64,000 nt of DNA from Halorientalis litorea (GTDB lineage Archaea > Halobacteriota > Halobacteria > Halobacteriales > Haloarculaceae). The position numbers were made by a program, and so were the translations under genes. This document shows positions 1 to 6,748 of this stretch, in pieces. Position 1 is the first letter of the stretch, and each line of letters begins with the position of its first letter. The DNA lies in contig NZ_CP095482.1 in assembly GCF_023028225.1 (NCBI RefSeq), positions 2,480,001-2,544,000 on the forward strand, written 5' to 3'. The notes beneath the pieces are model-generated. The model was not told the DNA's origin. It searched no databases and was given only the letters and a program-made list of their open reading frames with translations.

Positions 1-406
1 TATCCCGCGCCGCGTCGAGTACGTCGCCGCTCGCCGTCACGTCGCTCGCCGTCGCGCCGGCGAGTGCCAGCACCGGGTCGGCCTCGCCGAGTTCGGCCGC
101 GACGGCGAAGGCTCGCTCGCTCACCGGTGTCGTGCCGGGTTCGAGCGTGCAGTCGGCCGTCGTCGCGTCGTGGCCGACGGCGACGGTGGCGTCGGCGTCG
201 GTGACGCTCGCGGCGTCGGGGTCGGCGGCGACGCTGGCCTGGAAGGGCCGGTCGGCGGCGTCGAGTGCCCGCGCGAGGACACCGGTCGCCGCGAGTGCGT
301 CGCCGTCGGGGGCCGCGACGAGGCGGACGAGGCCAGCGTCACGACAGACGCTGGCGATGTCGCTGGCCGCGGTGGCTGACTCCCCGTGACGGTCGGCGGT
401 AGACAT
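1..406 (-). CDS. RecJ-like (DHH family) exonuclease, N-terminal part only
   Basis: The reading frame runs off the left edge, so only the first 135 codons are present. It starts at the ATG directly after the rps15 stop (ATAGATG), which indicates co-transcription and translational coupling. Residues 26-45 contain an Ala/Leu-rich segment around APDGDALAA. This resembles the first phosphoesterase motif of archaeal RecJ/DHH proteins, where an Asp/Gly pair precedes a small-residue helix. Haloarchaea commonly carry a RecJ-like single-strand exonuclease gene immediately after rps15, and that position supports the call. The metal-binding motifs that would prove it lie outside the window, so the function rests on position and a short N-terminal resemblance. 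Confidence 0.6.
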   Translation of the reverse strand, partial: MSTADRHGESATAASDIASVCRDAGLVRLVAAPDGDALAATGVLARALDAADRPFQASVAADPDAASVTDADATVAVGHDATTADCTLEPGTTPVSERAFAVAAELGEADPVLALAGATASDVTASGDVLDAARD

Positions 407-871
407 CTATTCGAGGAGGTCCTTCGCGGTGTCGTAGGAGTAGGTGAAGTCGGCCGCAACCTCGTCGCCACGGTAGTAGTCGACGAGACGGCGAATCTTC
501 GCCTCCGTGTTCTGCAAGGCGCGCTTGTTCTGGTGGTCGTTCGGGTTCTCCGCCATGTGTTCGCGGAGGCCGACGGCTCGCTCCATCAGGTTCCGCAGGT
601 CTTCGGGCAGGTCCGGTGCGGCCGCCTGCTCTTCGAGAATCTCCGTGACCTTCTTGTCCGTCGCGAGTTTGACGTTGGGAATCGGCGTCCCCTGTACGCC
701 CTCGTCACGGAGCTTCAGGCCGATTTCACTCGGGCTGTGCCCCTGCTCTGCTAGTTCGACGACGCGCTCCTCGATGGCGTCCGCGTCGACGTCGCTCCAC
801 TCCGGCGGTTCGTCTGCCACGGGCTTGTCCGAATCGGACGAGCCGCGGCGGCGTGTGTGCATTCGTGCCAT
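407..871 (-). CDS. rps15: 30S ribosomal protein S15 (archaeal type)
   Basis: The product is 154 residues, typical for archaeal S15 (the eukaryotic S13 homologue). The N-terminal half has the archaeal/eukaryotic extension with GHSPSEIGLKLRDEG followed by TPIPNVK. The C-terminal half is the three-helix S15 core that binds 16S rRNA in the platform of the small subunit, ending in KIRRLVDYYR. I chose the start giving MARMHTRRRG because archaeal S15 proteins begin with MARMH. The frame stays open 58 codons upstream, but that extension has no family counterpart. The stop codon abuts the ATG of the RecJ-like gene. Confidence 0.95.
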   Translation of the reverse strand: MARMHTRRRGSSDSDKPVADEPPEWSDVDADAIEERVVELAEQGHSPSEIGLKLRDEGVQGTPIPNVKLATDKKVTEILEEQAAAPDLPEDLRNLMERAVGLREHMAENPNDHQNKRALQNTEAKIRRLVDYYRGDEVAADFTYSYDTAKDLLE

Positions 872-1109
872 TGTTCTGATTGGAACCGCACTGGCTACTG
901 TCCGGCGTATCCGGCACTGCAGTCCGGCGAATCGCCGAAACACTACCGCAATCCCAAGCCGCCGAAAGGACTCCCCGAAGGGAGAGAGCGGCACTGTCGG
1001 AGTTGCGGCCGTGCTGTTCCCATCGTCACCTTCTCGCTCGCACACTTTACCGTTACTACTTCAGTCGCACACGTAACCCCGACTCGACGACTGATAATCG
1101 GCCAGCGCG

Positions 1110-1116
1110 CTTATAC
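1110..1116 (+). promoter_or_regulatory. TATA-like promoter element for the plus-strand pilin-like gene
   Basis: CTTATAC lies 27-33 nt before the ATG at 1143. That spacing fits a leaderless haloarchaeal transcript. It sits in the 271-nt divergent gap between rps15 and this gene. Confidence 0.5.
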
Positions 1117-1142
1117 AGGGTGAGTACAAAGAGGCGACAATT

Positions 1143-2711
1143 ATGTCTCTATCGGGAATACTGCCGAACTTGAGGGGTGACGAGCGCGGGGTGACGAGCC
1201 CGCTGGGCTACCTCCTCGTTATCTCGATGGTGATACTCGCGGTCACGTCCATCGTCGTCATCGGGTCCTCCGCACTGGGAGACACACAGAGCCAGTCGGA
1301 ACTCCGCCGTGCCGAACACTCGATGACGCTGTTCGACTCCCGGGCTGCGATGGTCGCGCTGGGTACCTCGGACTCACAGACCCTCGATTTCGGGACGGAC
1401 AGCGGCCAGTTCTACACACAACCCGACTACGGCTGGATGGCTATCAAACACGTCGACTACGACAACGCCGGGAACACTCAAGAGATATACAACGAGTCGC
1501 TCGGGGCGATGGTCTACGAGAACGAGAACACCCGGATGGCGTATCAGGGTGGTGGCGTCTGGCGCCTCGACCGGGACGGGGCCGCGACGATGGTGTCGCC
1601 GCCGGAGTTCCACTACCGGCAGGCGACGCTGACGCTGCCGGTCATCCGCCTGCTCGGTGAGACGGCCGGGAGCGGGGCACCGTCCGTCACCGTGAGTTCC
1701 AGACAGCAGGCACGGCTCCTGTTTCCCAACCAGTCGGCCAGCTACAACACGCTCCAGTCGAACTTCACGAACCCCGTCGAGAACGGGACTATCTACGTGG
1801 ACGTTCACAGTCGGTACTACGAGGGCTGGGCACAGTACTTCCGCCAGCGCACTGCCGGTGACGTGCGGACGTTCCACAACAACAACACCGCCCGCATCGA
1901 ACTCGTCAGTCTCGGCGGGAGCATCGGGCGGTTCCAACTCCCCAGCGACAGCGGTGCGGGCAGCCAAGACGTCAGTGCCGTCGCGACGGGCCACCCAATT
2001 CAGAATTTCAACCTCACGCTCGAAGAGGGGGGCAACTCAAACGGTGAGAGTCACTGGTCGCTCTACAGCGTGACCGACAAAGACGAGTTCGAGATACACG
2101 TCGAGATGGACAACGGCGGTGGTTGTCGCCCGCTCAACCTCCAGTACTACTACCACAACACCTCGACCGGTACGTATCAGGAGTGGTCGACGAACCTCGA
2201 CCACACGTCTAGCTCGGCCTACCAGTGTACGGAAGACGGGAACAAGATAGACGAGTTGCACCTCAACCTGACGAGTACGACTGAGACGGTAGAGTACACC
2301 GACATCACGGTGAACGGGGCGGCCTCTGGCAAGTACTGCTTCGCAAGCTCCATCGACAACAACTCGCCGGACGAACCCGTGACGGTCGACGACCACGGAA
2401 CCTACGACGACCAAGCGACGAACCCAGAGTTCAACGCTGGTAGTGACCTCACGACGGGAGACACTGCGACTCTCAACTGGACGACCAACCACTACATCTC
2501 GAAGTTGGGGCAGGACTTCGAGTTCCAGGTCACGGACAGTCAGGGCGCGAGTGCCACGAACTGTGAGGGGAACACGAACAACAACGGCGGGTCACAGCTC
2601 GTCGACGAGGACCTGTCGTTCGGTGTCCTCGACTACGCCGAGGCGGAAGGCGCGCAGTTCATCACGTATCTGCACGTCACCGAAAACGAGGTCGAGGTCG
2701 ACTTCGACTGA
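1143..2711 (+). CDS. DUF7289-like pilin-like surface protein (module A, plus-strand gene)
   Basis: The product is 522 residues. It begins with a short charged stretch ending DERG (residues 13-16), then a single hydrophobic segment (about 18-42) opening with VTSPLGYLL. This looks like an archaeal type III (prepilin) signal, in which the prepilin peptidase cuts before the hydrophobic helix. The remainder is a long extracellular part rich in Thr, Ser and Asn with many N-x-S/T sequons. The motif W229-x-x-YF (EGWAQYF) recurs at the same relative place in three other proteins of this locus. The gene converges on the module A operon with 33 nt between stop codons. No enzymatic domain is visible. A role as a large minor pilin or surface subunit is inferred from the signal and context. 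Confidence 0.75.
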   Translation: MSLSGILPNLRGDERGVTSPLGYLLVISMVILAVTSIVVIGSSALGDTQSQSELRRAEHSMTLFDSRAAMVALGTSDSQTLDFGTDSGQFYTQPDYGWMAIKHVDYDNAGNTQEIYNESLGAMVYENENTRMAYQGGGVWRLDRDGAATMVSPPEFHYRQATLTLPVIRLLGETAGSGAPSVTVSSRQQARLLFPNQSASYNTLQSNFTNPVENGTIYVDVHSRYYEGWAQYFRQRTAGDVRTFHNNNTARIELVSLGGSIGRFQLPSDSGAGSQDVSAVATGHPIQNFNLTLEEGGNSNGESHWSLYSVTDKDEFEIHVEMDNGGGCRPLNLQYYYHNTSTGTYQEWSTNLDHTSSSAYQCTEDGNKIDELHLNLTSTTETVEYTDITVNGAASGKYCFASSIDNNSPDEPVTVDDHGTYDDQATNPEFNAGSDLTTGDTATLNWTTNHYISKLGQDFEFQVTDSQGASATNCEGNTNNNGGSQLVDEDLSFGVLDYAEAEGAQFITYLHVTENEVEVDFD

Positions 2712-2744
2712 GTGGGCTGCCGTTTCCCGGACTGCCCCGGCCCG

Positions 2745-3509
2745 TCACCGCTCTATCTCTATCTCTATCGGGTGGACCACGACGAACAGTTTGTCGCGGT
2801 TCTGGAGTTCACACTCGACCCTGTCGCGCTCGCCGGGAAGGGGCACCGTGGAACAGGACACGCCCGGTCGCCGGTCGAGGTACCGCTCCCACGTCTCGTT
2901 GTTCTGTGTCGTGACGTTGACCCACATCGACCCGCTGTCGTACACTGACGCGTCACCGCGGTGGATGATGTTGGGCGTCCCACGGACCGCCCGGATGCGT
3001 GCCGTACTCCCGCCGAACGACTCCGGCGGCCGCGCGATGGTCCGTACGATGGGGATGTAAGTTTGGTTCGGGTCGAAGTCCATCGGCGGGTACTCGACGA
3101 AGAGCCCGCCGTTTCGCTGGCTCCGGAGGACACCGCCGAACGTGTAGTCGATTGTCGTCCCCTCGTCGCGCACACTCCGCCAGCGCACGACCCGTGAGGT
3201 GACGTTGACGCTGAAGTTCGTCCCCGTTCCCGAGCGAGCACTGACGTTGATGTTTGCGACCTCGACTGTGTTCAACTGCGCGTCCTGCAGGTTTATCTCG
3301 GTCGCACGACTCGGCGCGCCTTCACGGTGGACGTCGTTGAGATTGTCCGCGAAGACGTCGAAGGCCCGCTCGGCGTTGTTGATTTGCTCGTCGTATCTGA
3401 CGTCTTCGAGCGTACTGACGCCGGCTATCGAGACGATAGCAACCGTCGTCGCGACGAGGCTGAAGATGAGGATGAACCCGATAACGTCGCTCACCGCGCG
3501 CTCGTTCAT
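2745..3509 (-). CDS. DUF7289-like pilin-like protein (module A, gene 5)
   Basis: The product is 254 residues, with NERAVSDVIGFILIF at the N-terminus. This is a typical haloarchaeal pilin-like start, with a short charged leader followed by one hydrophobic helix that packs into a pilus-like filament. The exposed part contains several N-x-S/T sites and the W207-x-x-YL motif shared with the other DUF7289-like proteins here. The C-terminus, HPIEIEIER, closely matches that of its module B counterpart (GIEIER). It is the last gene of the five-gene module A operon, and its start overlaps the preceding stop by 4 nt. A minor-pilin role is inferred. Confidence 0.8.
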   Translation of the reverse strand: MNERAVSDVIGFILIFSLVATTVAIVSIAGVSTLEDVRYDEQINNAERAFDVFADNLNDVHREGAPSRATEINLQDAQLNTVEVANINVSARSGTGTNFSVNVTSRVVRWRSVRDEGTTIDYTFGGVLRSQRNGGLFVEYPPMDFDPNQTYIPIVRTIARPPESFGGSTARIRAVRGTPNIIHRGDASVYDSGSMWVNVTTQNNETWERYLDRRPGVSCSTVPLPGERDRVECELQNRDKLFVVVHPIEIEIER

Positions 3510-3973
3510 CGACGCTCACCCCCTTCGAGACGGAGGTGGCCACCGGCCGTGTAGTTCACCATCACCTGTCCACCGGTAATCTCGGTACCGTCCACGGTGG
3601 TCCGGTTGCTGAACTCGACTCGAACCGTGACGTCCTGTTGCTGGGACCTGAGACGGACGTACGGGTCGGCTTGCTCGACGATGGCGACGGTGTAGCCCGA
3701 CCCGGCGACGGATTGGGGGAACGAGCGGCTAATCGAGACGGCCGTGTTCCGGTCGCCCGACTGCACGAGTCTGTCGGTCGCTTCCACGTCCGAGGCCAGT
3801 TGCTGCCCGATGACGCGAAGTTCGACCTCCGCGGCTTGCTCGCGCTGGTCGCTGACGAACCCGGCACCTGCGATGAGCAACCCCGTGACGAGAATCGTCG
3901 CGATGCCGATACCGAGCGTGTAGCTGAGAGTAATCGACTGCCCGCGCCTGTCGGACTCGAAGCGGTCAGTCAT
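3506..3973 (-). CDS. DUF7266-like pilin-like protein (module A, gene 4)
   Basis: The product is 155 residues. DRRGQSITLSYTLGIGIATILVTG forms a charged leader plus hydrophobic helix near residues 8-32. It is followed by a region (EQAAEVELRVIGQQLASDVEATDRL) that looks helical, like the pilin helix continuation, and then a small beta-rich domain with N-x-T sites. I placed the start at MTDRFES, which overlaps the upstream stop by 8 nt; six further codons upstream are open but belong to the overlap. Its module B counterpart has the same N-terminal plan but is three times longer because of a PKD domain. Confidence 0.8.
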   Translation of the reverse strand: MTDRFESDRRGQSITLSYTLGIGIATILVTGLLIAGAGFVSDQREQAAEVELRVIGQQLASDVEATDRLVQSGDRNTAVSISRSFPQSVAGSGYTVAIVEQADPYVRLRSQQQDVTVRVEFSNRTTVDGTEITGGQVMVNYTAGGHLRLEGGERR

Positions 3974-4910
3974 CGCTCTCACCCGGAGCAACCCGTAGCT
4001 CCGTCGCGTACGATATCACCTGATTGTTGTACGCCACGCTCACGTCGGCGGCGTAGACGGCCGGTTGGATGTAAGGCTGGTCGGCGACCCACGGGTTGTC
4101 GTCTTCCACGCCCGAGAAACTCTCGTTGACGATGGTGCTGTACGTCCCGTCCGTGATTATCTTCGCGTTCCTGAATTCGAGGGTGTCCGCTCCAGAAAGC
4201 CCTCTCTCACGGAACACGTCGACGTATGGACAGTCACTGTCGTCGACTGTTCCCGCCGAGACGTTCACCCAGAACGGTGTGGTAGAGTATCCGCAGGACC
4301 CGATGGTCACGCCGTTCTCGATGACCTCGACGTCGCCGGTGTCGGTCACGTTCAACTGCCACGTGTCGGTGCCGTTCGTGGCGACGACGCTGAACTCCGG
4401 GCTAGCGATGGGAAGGAGGCTCGTATCGACGTTCCCGACGTTCACCTGCAACTCACGCGCGCCGTCCGGATTCTGGGCTAGCACCCAGTTGTTCGCGTGG
4501 TCGTCACTCGTGAAGTTGCGACTCTCGTTCGTCTGCTGTACCAGCGTCCCCTCGTCGTACCGGCGGAGCGTGTCGTTGACAACCTGCCCGTCGAACAGTT
4601 GGTGTTCCGTCGCCACCGACGAGACGTTCTCGAACCCTCTGGTGAGGTTCCGGTCGACGGCGTCGTACGACGACGAGTTCGTCGTGTTGTACGTGTTGAC
4701 GTACGTGACCAACTTCTCGGTGGCCGTCTCGACGACGTTCGCGTGTGCGATGGCGTCGGAGGTGGTCGTGCTTTCGCTCCGGGTAGCGAGGTTCTCGGTG
4801 AAGATGACGGAGTTGAGCACCAGCGCGAGGCCGATGAACGCGACGGCGAGTGCGAACCCCGTGACCAGCAGTATCTGCCCTCGGCGGGTCCGGTCGCTCA
4901 GATTCGCCAT
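3966..4910 (-). CDS. DUF7261-like pilin-like protein (module A, gene 3)
   Basis: The product is 314 residues. RTRRGQILLVTGFALAVAFIGLALVLNSVIFTE (about residues 8-40) gives a charged leader and one membrane helix ending in the conserved-looking LNSVIFTEN. The rest is extracellular, Asn/Thr/Ser rich, with two Cys (around SCGY and DCPY) that could form a disulfide. The module B gene at 11250-12212 has the same architecture, including LNTVLFTST. Start and stop overlap both neighbours, which points to translational coupling. No catalytic motif is seen. Confidence 0.8.
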   Translation of the reverse strand: MANLSDRTRRGQILLVTGFALAVAFIGLALVLNSVIFTENLATRSESTTTSDAIAHANVVETATEKLVTYVNTYNTTNSSSYDAVDRNLTRGFENVSSVATEHQLFDGQVVNDTLRRYDEGTLVQQTNESRNFTSDDHANNWVLAQNPDGARELQVNVGNVDTSLLPIASPEFSVVATNGTDTWQLNVTDTGDVEVIENGVTIGSCGYSTTPFWVNVSAGTVDDSDCPYVDVFRERGLSGADTLEFRNAKIITDGTYSTIVNESFSGVEDDNPWVADQPYIQPAVYAADVSVAYNNQVISYATELRVAPGESDD

Positions 4911-5482
4911 ACGACCACCTCGACTCGGACGACGTTGTACGTCGGCGTGTCCGGCGCGTAGTCCGGTGCGTAGAAGTTCCCCGCCAGTGGTGTCGACGTC
5001 CGGGCACCGGTGTGGTCGTAGAGCCTATCGTCGTCGGTCAGGATGACCGTCTTGGCCGACCGGACGGCGTTGTCGCTCGGCTGCCCGCGGTACACCATCT
5101 CCGTGGTCCGCCGGGCGTCTGTCGGGGTGTAGTACGTGAGATAGACGTTGTACGCGATACCGCGCTCGCCGAAGGCCCGTTCGAGGCGGTCACCGAACGC
5201 GTTCGGGGGTGCCCGACTCGTGTAGAAGTCCTCGCCGCTCGAGTTGTAAAACCGGTCGTCAGACGCGTTCCAGAACAGGACGGCACGCTTCAAATCGCCG
5301 GCCTGTGCCGCACCCGCGAGGACGCCCTCGACGCTCGCCTGCTGTTGGTTCTCGACGTGCTGGCTCGACGTGCTCGCCGACAGCGGCGTGACGGCGGTCA
5401 TCTGGAGTGCGAACAGGACGCTCGTCAGCAACAGCAACCCGGCGATGATGGATTCGAGCGTGTGTACTTGTCCTCGGTCCAT
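4898..5482 (-). CDS. DUF7288-like pilin-like protein (module A, gene 2)
   Basis: The product is 194 residues. The start MDRGQVHTLESIIAG gives the haloarchaeal pilin-like signature R-G-Q-x-x-T-L-E followed by a hydrophobic helix to about residue 32. The Glu inside the first residues of the helix matches the conserved Glu5 position of type IV pilins that pairs with the N-terminus of the neighbouring subunit. The distal part has MVYRGQPSDNAV, closely matched by MVYRGEPSDNAV in the module B paralogue, which marks a conserved surface loop. I preferred ATG 5482 to the ATG six codons upstream because it directly begins the charged leader. Confidence 0.8.
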   Translation of the reverse strand: MDRGQVHTLESIIAGLLLLTSVLFALQMTAVTPLSASTSSQHVENQQQASVEGVLAGAAQAGDLKRAVLFWNASDDRFYNSSGEDFYTSRAPPNAFGDRLERAFGERGIAYNVYLTYYTPTDARRTTEMVYRGQPSDNAVRSAKTVILTDDDRLYDHTGARTSTPLAGNFYAPDYAPDTPTYNVVRVEVVVWRI

Positions 5483-5483
5483 G

Positions 5484-6074
5484 TTACCACATTTCAACAA
5501 CGAGCGTCGCGTCGGTGTCGTTCAATTCGACGACTCTCCGTGCGGTGACCGTCGTCCCGGAACGTTGCGGTGGCGCGGGGCCGATGGCCGTCCGGGTTTC
5601 GGAACTGTCACAATCGCCGCTGTCCTTCTCGACGAACTCGGGCGGTGAACTGTCCTCGTCCCAACAGAGGACGTTGCCCCCGTCGGCGTCGTTCGTCAGG
5701 TTCGACTCGATGCTCACGTTCGCCAACTGCGTGTTCCTGACGCCGATTCGCTCCGTCAGGTTGTTGCCGGTGAACCCACAGTACCCCGGGCTCGTGTCCT
5801 CGAAGAACTTCACGGTACACGTCGTGTTGACGACGTGGGGTGTCTTCGGGTCACCGAGCAGTCCTTCCGAGAGACTGTCCGCAACGCGATTTGCGGTGAC
5901 TATCTCCTCCTGTCCGCCTTCGACGAACGGGGAGATCGTACCCGGGATGAACAGCAGGACGGACGTCAGCGCGAGCAGGAAGATACTCACTCCGACGGCG
6001 AAATCGAGCGTTGTCTGTGCCCGTGTTCGACGACCAGTCCGCGCGCTCGACCCGACGACTCGCCGGTCGGACAT
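5484..6074 (-). CDS. DUF7287-like pilin-like protein (module A, gene 1)
   Basis: The product is 196 residues. A longer charged leader (RRVVGSSARTGRRTRAQ) precedes TTLDFAVGVSIFLLALTSVLLF, a hydrophobic helix with an acidic residue (D24) near its start, as in type IV pilins. The extracellular part has four Cys in pairs (TTCTVKFF, YCGF, VLCWDE, GDCD), suggesting disulfides, plus several N-x-S/T sites. It is the first gene of the module A operon and its stop lies 1 nt from the next start. The promoter should be in the 340-nt gap upstream, where CTTAAAATAG at about 6160-6170 (minus strand) is the best TATA candidate, implying a leader of roughly 60 nt. Confidence 0.78.
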   Translation of the reverse strand: MSDRRVVGSSARTGRRTRAQTTLDFAVGVSIFLLALTSVLLFIPGTISPFVEGGQEEIVTANRVADSLSEGLLGDPKTPHVVNTTCTVKFFEDTSPGYCGFTGNNLTERIGVRNTQLANVSIESNLTNDADGGNVLCWDEDSSPPEFVEKDSGDCDSSETRTAIGPAPPQRSGTTVTARRVVELNDTDATLVVEMW

Positions 6075-6416
6075 CGGATTAGGGACCCCCCGCTACCGAA
6101 TCCACAGTTTCTGCTCCGGCCAGTGTCGAAGCAATGTCCTCTCGAGGCACTTTTTCAGCTATTTTAAGATTGGTCAATGTGTTGCATAACCGTTGTGGCC
6201 GATTCATAACTAGGTCGTAATACGTCTCAGGGGCGTACTTTCGGCAGTTTAGCTTCATATTACTTGTGGCCAAAGATTTATACGGCCCTCTCCCGTCATC
6301 ATTCCTGATAATCGAAGACGTGCCGATAAACTCGCGGGCGTCGCGTGGTGCCATCTCTCGCTGTGGATGGCCCTTCGATGGGTTTAAGAAAACACACCGG
6401 ATACGGTGGATTACGA
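6075..6416. other. AT-richer intergenic gap between module A and tRNA-Ala
   Basis: This gap of about 340 nt is visibly poorer in G+C than its flanks. It should hold the module A promoter (minus strand) and the tRNA promoter (plus strand). A short minus-strand open frame (6079-6354) has no recognisable features. No repeat, insertion sequence or RNA gene other than the tRNA was seen. Confidence 0.5.
6383..6390 (+). promoter_or_regulatory. TATA-like element for tRNA-Ala
   Basis: TTTAAGAA lies 27-34 nt upstream of the mature tRNA 5' end, the expected distance for an archaeal tRNA promoter. Confidence 0.5.
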
Positions 6417-6488
6417 GGGCTCGTAGATCAGCGGTAGATCATCCCCCTGGCACGGGGAAGGCCCGGGGTTCAAATCCCCGCGAGTCCA
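6417..6488 (+). tRNA. tRNA-Ala, anticodon GGC
   Basis: A complete cloverleaf can be drawn: a 7-bp acceptor (GGGCTCG with CGAGTCC), a D arm GATC/GATC, an anticodon stem TCCCC/GGGGA enclosing CTGGCAC, a 5-nt variable region, a T arm CGGGG-TTCAAAT-CCCCG, and discriminator A. The anticodon is GGC, read as Ala. The acceptor contains a G3:U70 wobble pair, the established identity element for alanyl-tRNA synthetase. CCA is not encoded, and no intron is present. Confidence 0.95.
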
Positions 6489-6704
6489 CTCCCTCGTTTC
6501 CTCGCGTTGTCCCGCTCGTTCTACTCGCGGGACCCCCACGAGTCCATCGAAGCAGGTTTTCGACCGAGACTGCCGACCGTCGGACGCGACTGGGTGCTCC
6601 ATCGAGCCGTTCACGGACGGCAATTCCGTGAGTCCGTCGAGGGGTGTCGCTGAGTGGTCCCGGGGTAATTCGCCGGGCGTGACGGCCAGCGACCTCGCCG
6701 ATGG

Positions 6705-6714
6705 TTTTACATAA
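6705..6714 (+). promoter_or_regulatory. TATA-like element for the VWA pilin-like gene
   Basis: TTTTACATAA sits about 35-44 nt before the chosen ATG at 6749. This would give a short leader of around 10-15 nt. Confidence 0.45.
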
Positions 6715-6748
6715 CCCGATTGCCAAAAAGGATCCACTAATTACTCTT

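Noticed and set aside
6079-6354. Minus-strand frame of 91 codons upstream of module A
   Set aside because: No family motif, unusual composition and it covers the expected promoter region.
6481-6546. Short repeat CGAGTCCA at the tRNA end (6481-6488) and at 6539-6546, resembling an attachment site
   Set aside because: Only 8 bases are shared, no integrase gene is in the window and nothing lies between the copies.
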